Below, in pieces: positions 23,000-33,332 of a stretch of 64,000 bases of DNA. Source of the DNA: Atherix ibis. Its lineage: Eukaryota > Arthropoda > Insecta > Diptera > Athericidae. The notes beneath the pieces were generated by a model. That model made no database searches. It was not told the DNA's origin and was given only the letters and a program-made list of their open reading frames with translations. Within the stretch, counting starts at the first letter, position 1; every line of letters starts with the position of its first letter. The position numbers were made by a program, and so were the translations under genes. The DNA lies in assembly GCA_958298945.1 (NCBI GenBank), contig OY282608.1, forward strand, positions 63,030,951 through 63,094,950, given 5' to 3'.

Positions 23000-24720
23000 G
23001 TTTGTTGGTTTGTTGGTTTGTTGGTTTATTTGTTTGTTGGTTTGTTAGCTTGTTGGTTTGTTGGTTTGTTGGTTTGTTGGCTTGTTGCTTTGTTGGCTTG
23101 TTGGTTTGTTGGTTTGTTGGTTTGTTGGCTTGTTGGCTTGTTGGTTTGTTGGTTTGTTGGCTTGTTGGTTTGTTGGTTTGTTAGCTTGTTGGCTTGTTGC
23201 TTTGTTGGTTTGTTGGTTTGTTGGCTTGTTGGCTTGTTGGTTTGTTAGTTTATTGGCTTTTTGGTTACTTGGTTTATTGGTTTGTTGGTTTGTTGGCTTG
23301 TTGGTTTGTTGGCTTGTTGGTTTCTTGGTTTGTTGGTTTGTTGGCTTGTTGGCTTGTTGGTTTGTTGGTTTGTTGGTTTGTTGGTTTATTGGTTTGTTGG
23401 TTTTTTGGTTTGTTGGTTTATTTGTTTGTTTGTTTGTTGGCTTGTTGGTTTGTTGGTTTGTTGGTTTGTTGGTTTATTGGCTTGTTGGCTTGTTGGTTTG
23501 TTGGTTTGTTGGCTTGTTGGTTACTTAGTTTGTTGGTTTGTTGGTTTGTTGGCTTGTTGGTTTGTTGGTTAGTTGGCTTGTTGGCTTGTTGGTTTGCTGG
23601 TTTGTTGGTTTTTTGGTTTGTTGTTTTGTTGGCTTGTTGGTTTGTTGGTTTGTTGGTTTGTTGGCTTGTTGGCTTGTTGGTTTGTTGGTTTGTTGGCTTG
23701 TTTGTTTGTTGGTTTGTTGGCTTGTTGGCTTGTTGCTTTGTTTGTTTGTTGGTTTGTTGGCTTGTTGGCTTGTTGGTTTGTTAGTTTGTTGGCTTGTTGG
23801 CTTGTTGCTTTGTTGGTTTGTTGGTTTGTTGGCTTGTTGGCTTGTTGGCTTGTTGGTTTGTTAGTTTTTTGGCTTTTTGGTTACTTGGTTTGTTGGTTTG
23901 TTGGTTTGTTGGCTTGTTGGTTTGTTGGCTTGTTGGTTTGTTGGTTTGTTGGTTTGTTGGCTTGTTGGCTTGTTGGTTTGTTTGTTTGTTGGTTTGTTGG
24001 TTTGTTGGTTTGTTGGTTTGTTGGCTTTTTGGTTTGTTGGTTTGTTGGTTTGTTGGTTTGTTGGCTTGTTGGTTTGTTGGTTTGTTGGCTTGTTGGCTTG
24101 TTGGTTTGTTGGTTTGTTGGCTTGTTGGTTACTTATTTTGTTGGTTTGTTGGTTTGTTGGCTTGTTTGTTTGTTGGTTAGTTGGCTTGTTGGCTTGTTGG
24201 TTTGTTGGTTTGTTGGTTTTTTGGTTTGTTGGTTTGTTGGCTTGTTGGTTTGTTGGTTTGTTGGTTTGTTGGTTTGTTGGCTTGTTGGCATGTTGGTTTG
24301 TTGGTTTGTTGGCTTGTTTGTTTGTTGGTTTGTTGGCTTGTTGGCTTGTTGCTTTGTTTGTTTGTTGGTTTGTTGGCTTGTTGGCTTGTTGGTTTGTTAG
24401 TTTGTTGGCTTTTTGGTTACTTGGTTTGTTGGTTTGTTGGTTTGTTGGCTTGTGGGTTTGTTGGCTTGTTGGTTTGTTGGTTTGTTGGCTTGTTGGTTTG
24501 TTGGCTTGTTGGCTTGTTGGCTTGTTGGTTTGTTGGTTTGTTGGCTTGTTGGTTTGTTGGTTTGTTGGCTTCTTGGCTTGTTGGTTTGTTGGTTTGTTGG
24601 TTTTTTGGTTTTTTGGTTTGTTGGTTTGTTGGTTTGTTGGTTTGTTGGTTTGTTGGTTTGTTGGTTTGTTGGTTTGTTGGTTTGTTGGTTTGTTGGTTTG
24701 TTGGTTTGTTGGTTTGTTGG
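23000..24720. repeat. 3,224-bp spaced duplication, left copy
   Basis: Matches 26224-27944 at a constant offset of 3,224 bp (403 units). Landmarks 23255, 23871 and 24407 correspond to 26479, 27095 and 27631. Rare shared units include GGTTTATTGG, GGTTTCTTGG and the modified GGTTACTTATTTTG. Few substitutions are visible; for example GGCTTG at the left is GGCATG near 26702. Confidence 0.92.
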
Positions 24721-26022
24721 CTTGTTGGCTTGTTGGTTTGTTGGCTTGTTGGCTTGTTGGTTTGTTAGTTTGTTAGTTTGTTGGCTTTTTGGTTACTTGG
24801 TTTGTTGGTTTGTTGGCTTGTTGGTTTGTTGGCTTGTTGGCTTGTTGGCTTGTTGGTTTGTTGGTTTGTTGGCTTGTTGGTTTGTTGGTTTGTTGGCTTC
24901 TTGGCTTGTTGGTTTGTTGGTTTGTTGGTTTTTTGGTTTTTTGGTTTGTTGGTTTGTTGGTTTGTTGGTTTTTTGGTTTGTTGGTTTGTTGGTTTGTTGG
25001 TTTGTTGGTTTGTTGGTTTGTTGGTTTGTTGGTTTGTTGGTTTGTTGGTTTGTTGGCTTGTTGGCTTGTTGGTTTGTTAGTTTGTTAGTTTGTTGGCTTT
25101 TTGGTTACTTGGTTTGTTGGTTTGTTGGTTTGTTGGCGTGTTGGCTTGTTGGTTTGTTGGTTTGTTGGTTTATTTGTTTGTTGGTTTGTTGGCTTGTTGG
25201 TTTGTTGGTTTGTTGGTTTGTTGGCTTGTTGGTTTGTTGGTTTGTTGGCTTGTTGGCTTGTTGGTTTGTTGGTTTGTTGGCTTGTTGGTTACTTAGTTTG
25301 TTGGTTTGTTGGCATGTTGGTTTGTTGGTTTGTTGGTTTGTTGGCTTGTTGGTTTGTTGGTTTGTTGGTTTGTTGACTTGTTGGTTTGTTGGCTTGTTGG
25401 CTTGTTGGCTTGTTGGTTTGTTGGTTTGTTGGCTTGTTCGTTTGTTGGTTTGTTGGCTTGTTGGTTTGTTGCTTTGTTGGTTTGTTGGTTTGTTGGCTTG
25501 TTGGCTTGTTGGTTTGTTGGTTTGTTGGCTTGTTGGTTACTTAGTTTGTTGGTTTGTTGGCATGTTGGTTTGTTGGTTTGTTGGTTTGTTGGCTTGTTGG
25601 TTTGTTGGTTTGTTGGTTTGTTGGCTTGTTGGCTTGTTGGTTTGTTGGTTTGTTGGGTTGTTGGTTTGTTGGCTTTTTGGTTTGTTGGCTTGTTGGTTTG
25701 TTGGTTTGTTGGTTTGTTGGCTTGTTGGTTTGTTAGTTTGTTGGTTTGTTGGCTTGTCGGCTTGTTGGTTTGTTGGTTTTTTGGTTTGTTGGTTTGTTGG
25801 TTTGTTGGTTTGTTGGTTTATTTGTTTGTTGGTTTGTTGGTTTGTTGGTTTGTTGGTTTGTTGGTTTGTTGGCTTGTTGGCTTGTTGGTTTGTTGGTTTG
25901 TTGGCTTGTTGGCTTGTTGGTTTGTTGGTTTGTTGACTTGTTGGTTACTTAGTTTGTTGGTTTGTTGGCATGTTGGTTTTTTGGTATGTTGGTTTGTTGG
26001 CTTGTTGGTTTGTTGGCTTGTT

Positions 26023-26438
26023 GGTTTATTTGTTTGTTGGTTTGTTAGCTTGTTGGTTTGTTGGTTTGTTGGTTTGTTGGCTTGTTGCTTTGTTGGCTTG
26101 TTGGTTTGTTGGTTTGTTGGTTTGTTGGCTTGTTGGCTTGTTGGTTTGTTGGTTTGTTGGCTTGTTGGTTTGTTGGTTTGTTAGCTTGTTGGCTTGTTGC
26201 TTTGTTGGTTTGTTGGTTTGTTGGTTTGTTGGTTTGTTGGTTTGTTGGTTTATTTGTTTGTTGGTTTGTTAGCTTGTTGGTTTGTTGGTTTGTTGGTTTG
26301 TTGGCTTGTTGCTTTGTTGGCTTGTTGGTTTGTTGGTTTGTTGGTTTGTTGGCTTGTTGGCTTGTTGGTTTGTTGGTTTGTTGGCTTGTTGGTTTGTTGG
26401 TTTGTTAGCTTGTTGGCTTGTTGCTTTGTTGGTTTGTT
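26023..26438. repeat. 224-bp (28-unit) tandem duplication
   Basis: GGTTTATTTGTTTG followed by TTAGCTTG occurs at 26023 and again at 26247. The following 190 or so bases match at 224 bp, up to a TTGCTTTG unit. The paralogous region near 23023 has one copy only. Confidence 0.85.
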
Positions 26439-27944
26439 GGTTTGTTGGCTTGTTGGCTTGTTGGTTTGTTAGTTTATTGGCTTTTTGGTTACTTGGTTTA
26501 TTGGTTTGTTGGTTTGTTGGCTTGTTGGTTTGTTGGCTTGTTGGTTTCTTGGTTTGTTGGTTTGTTGGCTTGTTGGCTTGTTGGTTTGTTGGTTTGTTGG
26601 TTTGTTGGTTTATTGGTTTGTTGGTTTTTTGGTTTGTTGGTTTATTTGTTTGTTTGTTTGTTGGCTTGTTGGTTTGTTGGTTTGTTGGTTTGTTGGTTTA
26701 TTGGCATGTTGGCTTGTTGGTTTGTTGGTTTGTTGGCTTGTTGGTTACTTAGTTTGTTGGTTTGTTGGTTTGTTGGCTTGTTGGTTTGTTGGTTAGTTGG
26801 CTTGTTGGCTTGTTGGTTTGCTGGTTTGTTGGTTTTTTGGTTTGTTGGTTTGTTGGCTTGTTGGTTTGTTGGTTTGTTGGTTTGTTGGCTTGTTGGCTTG
26901 TTGGTTTGTTGGTTTGTTGGCTTGTTTGTTTGTTGGTTTGTTGGCTTGTTGGCTTGTTGCTTTGTTTGTTTGTTGGTTTGTTGGCTTGTTGGCTTGTTGG
27001 TTTGTTAGTTTGTTGGCTTGTTGGCTTGTTGCTTTGTTAGTTTGTTGGTTTGTTGGCTTGTTGGCTTGTTGGCTTGTTGGTTTGTTAGTTTTTTGGCTTT
27101 TTGGTTACTTGGTTTGTTGGTTTGTTGGTTTGTTGGCTTGTTGGTTTGTTGGCTTGTTGGTTTGTTGGTTTGTTGGTTTGTTGGCTTGTTGGCTTGTTGG
27201 TTTGTTTGTTTGTTGGTTTGTTGGTTTGTTGGTTTGTTGGTTTGTTGGCTTTTTAGTTTGTTGGTTTGTTGGTTTGTTGGTTTGTTGGCTTGTTGGTTTG
27301 TTGGTTTGTTGGCTTGTTGGCTTGTTGGTTTGTTGGTTTGTTGGCTTGTTGGTTACTTATTTTGTTGGTTTGTTGGTTTGTTGGCTTGTTGGTTTGTTGG
27401 TTAGTTGGCTTGTTGGCTTGTTGGTTTGTTGGTTTGTTGGTTTTTTGGTTTGTTGGTTTGTTGGCTTGTTGGTTTGTTGGTTTGTTGGTTTGTTGGTTTG
27501 TTGGCTTGTTGGCATGTTGGTTTGTTGGTTTGTTGGCTTGTTTGTTTGTTGGTTTGTTGGCTTGTTGGCTTGTTGCTTTGTTTGCTTGTTGGTTTGTTGG
27601 CTTGTTGGCTTGTTGGTTTGTTAGTTTGTTGGCTTTTTGGTTACTTGGTTTGTTGGTTTGTTGGTTTGTTGGCTTGTGGGTTTGTTGGCTTGTTGGTTTG
27701 TTGGTTTGTTGGCTTGTTGGTTTGTTGGCTTGTTGGCTTGTTGGCTTGTTGGTTTGTTGGTTTGTTGGCTTGTTGGTTTGTTGGTTTGTTGGCTTCTTGG
27801 CTTGTTGGTTTGTTGGTTTGTTGGTTTTTTGGTTTTTTGGTTTGTTGGTTTGTTGGTTTGTTGGTTTGTTGGTTTGTTGGTTTGTTGGTTTGTTGGTTTG
27901 TTGGTTTGTTGGTTTGTTGGTTTGTTGGTTTGTTGGCTTGTTGG
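26224..27944. repeat. 3,224-bp spaced duplication, right copy
   Basis: Partner of 23000-24720. It is followed directly by the third copy of the 1,495-bp block at 27957, whereas the left copy is followed by different variants, so a junction lies near 27945. Confidence 0.92.
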
Positions 27945-27956
27945 CTTGTTGGTTTG

Positions 27957-29010
27957 TTAGTTGTTAGTTTGTTGGCTTTTTGGTTACTTGGTTTGTTGGT
28001 TTGTTGGTTTGTTGGCGTGTTGGCTTGTTGGTTTGTTGGTTTGTTGGTTTATTTGTTTGTTGGTTTATTGGCTTGTTGGTTTGTTGGTTTGTTGGTTTGT
28101 TGGCTTGTTGGTTTGTTGGTTTGTTGGCTTGTTGGCTTGTTGGTTTGTTGGTTTGTTGGCTTGTTGGTTACTTAGTTTGTTGGTTTGTTGGCATGTTGGT
28201 TTGTTGGTTTGTTGGTTTGTTGGCTTGTTGGTTTGTTGGTTTGTTGGTTTGTTGGCTTGTTGGCTTGTTGGTTTGTTGGTTGGTTGGGTTGTTGGTTTGT
28301 TGGCTTTTTGGTTTGTTGGCTTGTTGGTTTGTTGGTTTGTTGGTTTGTTGGCTTGTTGGTTTGTTGGTTTGTTGGGTTGTTGGTTTGTTGGCTTTTTGGC
28401 TTGTTGGTTTGTTAGTTTGTTGGTTTGTTGGTTTGTTGGCTTGTTGGTTTGTTGGTTTGTTGGGTTGTTGGTTTGTTGGCTTTTTGGCTTGTTGGTTTGT
28501 TAGTTTGTTGGTTTGTTGGTTTGTTGGCTTGTTGGTTTGTTGGTTTGTTGGCTTCTTGGCTTGTTGGTTTGTTGGTTTGTTGGTTTTTTGGTTTTTTGGT
28601 TTGTTGGTTTGTTGGTTTGTTGGTTTGTTGGTTTGTTGGTTTGTTGGTTTTTTGGTTTGTTGGTTTGTTGGTTTGTTGGTTTGTTGGCTTGTTGGCTTGT
28701 TGGTTTGTTAGTTTGTTAGTTTGTTGGCTTTTTGGTTACTTGGTTTGTTGGTTTGTTGGTTTGTTGGCGTGTTGGCTTGTTGGTTTGTTGGTTTGTTGGT
28801 TTATTTGTTTGTTGGTTTGTTGGCTTGTTGGTTTGTTGGTTTGTTGGTTTGTTGGCTTGTTGGTTTGTTGGTTTGTTGGCTTGTTGGCTTGTTGGTTTGT
28901 TGGTTTGTTGGCTTGTTGGTTATTTAGTTTGTTGGTTTGTTGGCATGTTGGTTTGTTGGTTTGTTGGTTTGTTGGCTTGTTGGTTTGTTGGTTTGTTGGT
29001 TTGTTGGCTT
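27957..29010. repeat. Third copy of the 1,495-bp block
   Basis: Starts with the same 7-bp TTAGTTG unit (27957-27963) and matches 21550 onward at 6,407 bp. After 28459 the offset jumps by exactly 88 bp to 6,495 bp, because of a local 11-unit duplication. The match fades near 29010. Confidence 0.9.
28372..28547. repeat. 88-bp (11-unit) tandem duplication
   Basis: TTGGGTTG at 28372 and again at 28460 head two 88-bp copies (28372-28459 and 28460-28547) that include GGCTTTTTGGCTTG and TTAGTTTG. The related blocks near 20470 and 21965 have one copy only. This is a clean whole-unit gain. Confidence 0.88.
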
Positions 29011-29739
29011 GTTGGCTTTTTGGTTTGTTGGCTTGTTGGTTTGTTGGTTTGTTGGTTTGTTGGCTTGTTGGCTTGTTGGTTTGTTGGTTTGTTGGGTTGT
29101 TGGTTTGTTGGCTTTTTGGCTTGTTGGTTTGTTGGTTTGTTGGCTTGTTGGTTTGTTAGTTTGTTGGTTTGTTGGCTTGTCGGCTTGTTGGTTTGTTGGT
29201 TTTTTGGTTTGTTGGTTTGTTGGTTTGTTGGTTTGTTGGTTTATTTGTTTGTTGGTTTGTTGGTTTGTTGGTTTGTTGGTTTGTTGGTTTGTTGGCTTGT
29301 TGGCTTGTTGGTTTGTTGGTTTGTTGGCTTGTTGGCTTGTTGGTTTGTTGGTTTGTTGACTTGTTGGTTACTTAGTTTGTTGGTTTGTTGGCATGTTGGT
29401 TTTTTGGTATGTTGGTTTGTTGGCTTGTTGGTTTGTTGGCTTGTTGGCTTGTTGGTTTGTTGGTTTGTTGGTTTGTTGGTTTGTTGGCTTGTTGGTTTGT
29501 TGGTTTGTTGGCTTGTTGGTTTGTTAGTTTGTTGGTTTGTTGGTTTGTTGGTTTGTTGGTTTGTTGGTTTATTTGTTTGTTGGTTTGTTAGCTTGTTGGT
29601 TTGTTGGTTTGTTGGTTTGTTGGCCTGTTGCTTTGTTGGCTTGTTGGTTTGTTGGTTTGTTGGTTTGTTGGCTTGTTGGCTTGTTGGTTTGTTGGTTTGT
29701 TGGCTTGTTGGTTTGTTGGTTTGTTAGCTTGTTGGCTTG

Positions 29740-32700
29740 TTGCTTTGTTGGTTTGTTGGTTTGTTGGCTTGTTGGTTTGTTAGTTTATTGGCTTTTTGGT
29801 TACTTGGTTTATTGGTTTGTTGGTTTGTTGGCTTGTTGGTTTGTTGGCTTGTTGGTTTCTTGGTTTGTTGGTTTGTTGGCTTGTTGGCTTGTTGGTTTGT
29901 TGGTTTGTTGGTTTGTTGGTTTATTGGTTTGTTGGTTTTTTGGTTTGTTGGTTTATTTGTTTGTTTGTTTGTTGGCTTGTTGGTTTGTTGGTTTGTTGGT
30001 TTGTTGGCTTGTTGGTTTGTTGGATTGGTTGGTTTGTTGGCTTGTTGGTTTGTTGGTTTGTTGGCTTGTTGGTTTGTTGTTTTGTTGGTTTGTTGACTTG
30101 TTGGCTGGTTGGTTTGTTGGCTTGTTGGCTTGTTGGTTTGTTGGTTTGTTGGTTTGTTGGTTTGTTGGCTTGTTGGTTTGTTGGTTTGTTGGCTTGTTGG
30201 TTTGTTGGTTTGTTGGTTTGTTGGCTTGTTGGCTTGTTGGTTTGTTGGTTTGTTGGCTTGTTGGTTTGTTGGTTTGTTGGCTTGTTGGCTTGTTGCTTTG
30301 TTGGTTTGTTGGTTTGTTGGCTTGTTGGCTTGTTGGTTTGTTAGTTTGTTGGCTTTTTGGTTACTTGGTTTGTTGGTTTGTTGGTTTGTTGGGTTGTTGG
30401 TTTGTTGGCTTGTTGGCTTGTTGGTTTGTTGGTTTGTTTGTTTGTTGGCTTGTTGGTTTCTTGGTTTGTTGGCTTGTTGGCTTGTTGGTTTGTTGGTTTA
30501 TTGGCTTGTTGGTTTGTTGGCTTGTTGGCTTGTTGGTTTGGTGGTTTGTTGGTTTGTTGGTTTGTTGGTTTGTTGCTTTTTTGGTTTGTTGGTTTATTTG
30601 TTTGTTGGTTTGTTGGCTTGTTGGTTTGTTGGTTTGTTGGCTTGTTGGTTTGTTGGTTTGTTTGTTTGTTGGATTGTTGGCTTGTTGGTTTGTTGGTTTG
30701 TTGGTTTGTTGGTTTGTTGGTTTGTTGGCTTGTTGGCTTGCTACTTTGTTCGTTTGATGGTTTGTTGGTTTGTTGGTTTTTTGGTTTGTTGGTTTGTTGG
30801 TTTGTTGGCTTGTTGGCTTGTTGGTTTGTTGGTTTGTTGGTTTGTTGGCTTGTTGGTTTGTTAGTTTGTTGGTTTGTTGGCTTGTTGGCTTGTTGGTTCG
30901 TTGGTTTTTTGGTTTGTTGGTTTGTTGGTTTGTTGGTTTGTTGGTTTGTTGGTTTATTTGTTTGTTGGTTTGTTGGCTTGTTGGTTTGTTGGTTTGTTGG
31001 TTTGTTGGCTTGTTGGTTTGTTGGTTTGTTGGTTTGTTGGCTTGTTGGTTTGTTGGTTTGTTTGCTTGTTGGCTTGTTGCTTTGTTGGTTTGTTAGTTTG
31101 TTGGCTTGTTGGCTTGTTGGTTTGTTAGTTTGTTGGCTTTTTGGTTACTTGGTTTGTTGGTTTGTTGGTTTGTTGGCTTGTTGGTTTGTTGGCTTGTTGG
31201 TTTGTTGGTTTGTTGGCTTGTTGGCTTGTTGGTTTGTTGGTTTGTTGGTTTGTTGGTTTTTTGGTTTGTTGGTTTGTTGGTTTGTTGGTTTGTTGGTTTG
31301 TTGGCTTGTTGGCTTGTTGGTTTTTTGGTTTGTAAGTTTGTTGGTTTGTTGGTTTGCTGGCTTGTTGGCTTGTTGGTTTGTTAGTTTGTTAGTTTGTTGG
31401 CTTTTTGGTTACTTGGTTTGTTGGTTTGTTGGTTTGTTGGCTTGTTGGCTTGTTGGTTTGTTGGTTTGTTGGTTTATTTGTTTGTTGGTTTGTTGGCTTG
31501 TTGGTTTGTTGGTTTGTTGGTTTGATGGCTTGTTGGTTTGTTGGTTTGTTGGCTTGTTGGCTTGTTGGTTTGTTGGTTTGTTGGCTTGTTGGTTACTTAG
31601 TTTGTTGGTTTGTTGGCATGTTGGTTTGTTGGTTTGTTGGTTTGTTGGCTTGTTGGTTTGTTGGTTTGTTGGCTTGTTGGCTTGTTGGTTTGTTGGTTTG
31701 TTGGGTTGTTGGTTTGTTGGCTTTTTGGCTTGTTGGTTTGTTGGTTTGATGACTTGTTGGTTTGTTAGTTTGTTGGTTTGTTGGCTTGTTGGCTTGTTGG
31801 TTTGTTGGTTTTTTGGTTTGTTGGTTTGTTGGTTTGTTGGTTTGTTGGTTTGTTGGTTTATTTGTTTGTTGGTTTGTTGGCTTGTTGGTTTGTTGGTTTG
31901 TTTGTTTGTTGGCTTGTTGGTTTGTTGGTTTGTTGGTTTTTTGGTTTGTTGGTTTGTTGGTTTGTTGGTTTGTTGGTTTGTTGGTTTATTTGTTTGTTGG
32001 TTTGTTGGCTTGTTGGTTTGTTGGTTTGTTGGTTTGTTGGCTTGTTGGTTTGTTGGTTTATTGACTTGTTGGCTTGTTGGTTTGTTGGTTTGTTGGCTTG
32101 TTGGTTACTTAGTTTGTTGGTTTGTTGGTTTGTTGGCTTGTTGGTTTGTTGGTTAGTTGGCTTGTTGGCTTGTTGGTTTGCTGGTTTGTTGGTTTTTTGG
32201 TTTGTTGGTTTGTTGGCTTGTTGGTTTGTTGGTTTGTTGGTTTGTTGGCTTGTTGGCTTGTTGGTTTGTTGGTTTGTTGGCTTGTTTGTTTGTTGGTTTG
32301 TTGGCTTGTTGGCTTGTTGCTTTGTTTGTTTGTTGGTTTGTTGGCTTGTTGGCTTGTTGGTTTGTTAGTTTGTTGGCTTGTTGGCTTGTTGCTTTGTTGG
32401 TTTGTTGGTTTGTTGGCTTGTTGGCTTGTTGGTTTGTTAGTTTTTTGGCTTTTTGGTTACTTGGTTTGTTGGTTTGTTGGTTTGTTGGCTTGTTGGTTTG
32501 TTGGCTTGTTGGTTTGTTGGTTTGTTAGTTTGTTGGCTTGTTGGCTTGTTGGTTTGTTTGTTTGTTGGTTTGTTGGTTTGTTGGTTTGTTGGTTTGTTGG
32601 CTTTTTGGTTTGTTGGTTTGTTGGTTTGTTGGTTTGTTGGCTTGTTGGTTTGTTGGTTTGTTGGCTTGTTGGCTTGTTGGTTTGTTGGTTTGTTGGCTTG

Positions 32701-33332
32701 TTGGTTACTTAGTTTGTTGGTTTGTTGGTTTGTTGGCTTGTTGGTTTGTTGGTTAGTTGGCTTGTTGGCTTGTTGGTTTGTTGGTTTGTTGGTTTTTTGG
32801 TTTGTTGGTTTGTTGGCTTGTTGGTTTGTTGGTTTGTTGGTTTGTTGGTTTGTTGGCTTGTTGGCATGTTGGTTTGTTGGTTTGTTGGCTTGTTTGTTTG
32901 TTGGTTTGTTGGCTTGTTGGCTTGTTGCTTTGTTTGTTTGTTGGTTTGTTGACTTGTTGGTTTGTTGGTTTGTTAGTTTGTTGGCTTTTTGGTTACTTGG
33001 TTTGTTGGTTTGTTGGTTTGTTTGCTTGTGGGTTTGTTGGCTTGTTGGTTTGTTGGTTTGTTGACTTGTTGGTTTGTTGGCTTGTTGGCTTGTTGGCTTG
33101 TTGGTTTGTTGGTTTGTTGGCTTGTTCGTTTGTTGGTTTGTTGGCTTGTTGGTTTGTTGCTTTGTTGGTTTGTTGGCTTGTTTGCTTGTTGGCTTGTTGG
33201 TTTGTTGGTTTGTTGGTTTGTTGGTTTGTTGGCTTGTTGGTTTGTTGGTTTGTTGGTTTGTTGGCTTGTTGGCTTGTTGGTTTGTTGGTTTGTTGGCTTG
33301 TTGGTTTGTTGGTTTGTTTGCTTGTTAGCTTG
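29740..33332. repeat. 3,593-bp tandem duplication, left copy
   Basis: Immediately followed by an apparently identical copy at 33333-36925. Every rare marker checked has its partner at +3,593: the 9-bp unit TTGGATTGG (30020/33613), GGCTGG, TTGGGTTG after the landmark, GGCTTGCTACTTTG (about 30736/34329), GTAAGTTTG (about 31333/34926), GATGACTTG (about 31748/35341), and seven landmarks. An 1,800-bp stretch translated in one frame (30357-32156 against 33950-35749) shows no difference. 3,593 is 449 units plus the 1-bp slip. The variant state changes at both outer edges, giving sharp boundaries. Confidence 0.97.
30020..30028 (+). other. Phase slip: 9-bp unit TTGGATTGG (copy at 33613-33621)
   Basis: A 1-bp gain carried by both copies of the 3,593-bp duplication, which explains why that period is 449 units plus 1 bp. 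Confidence 0.95.
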
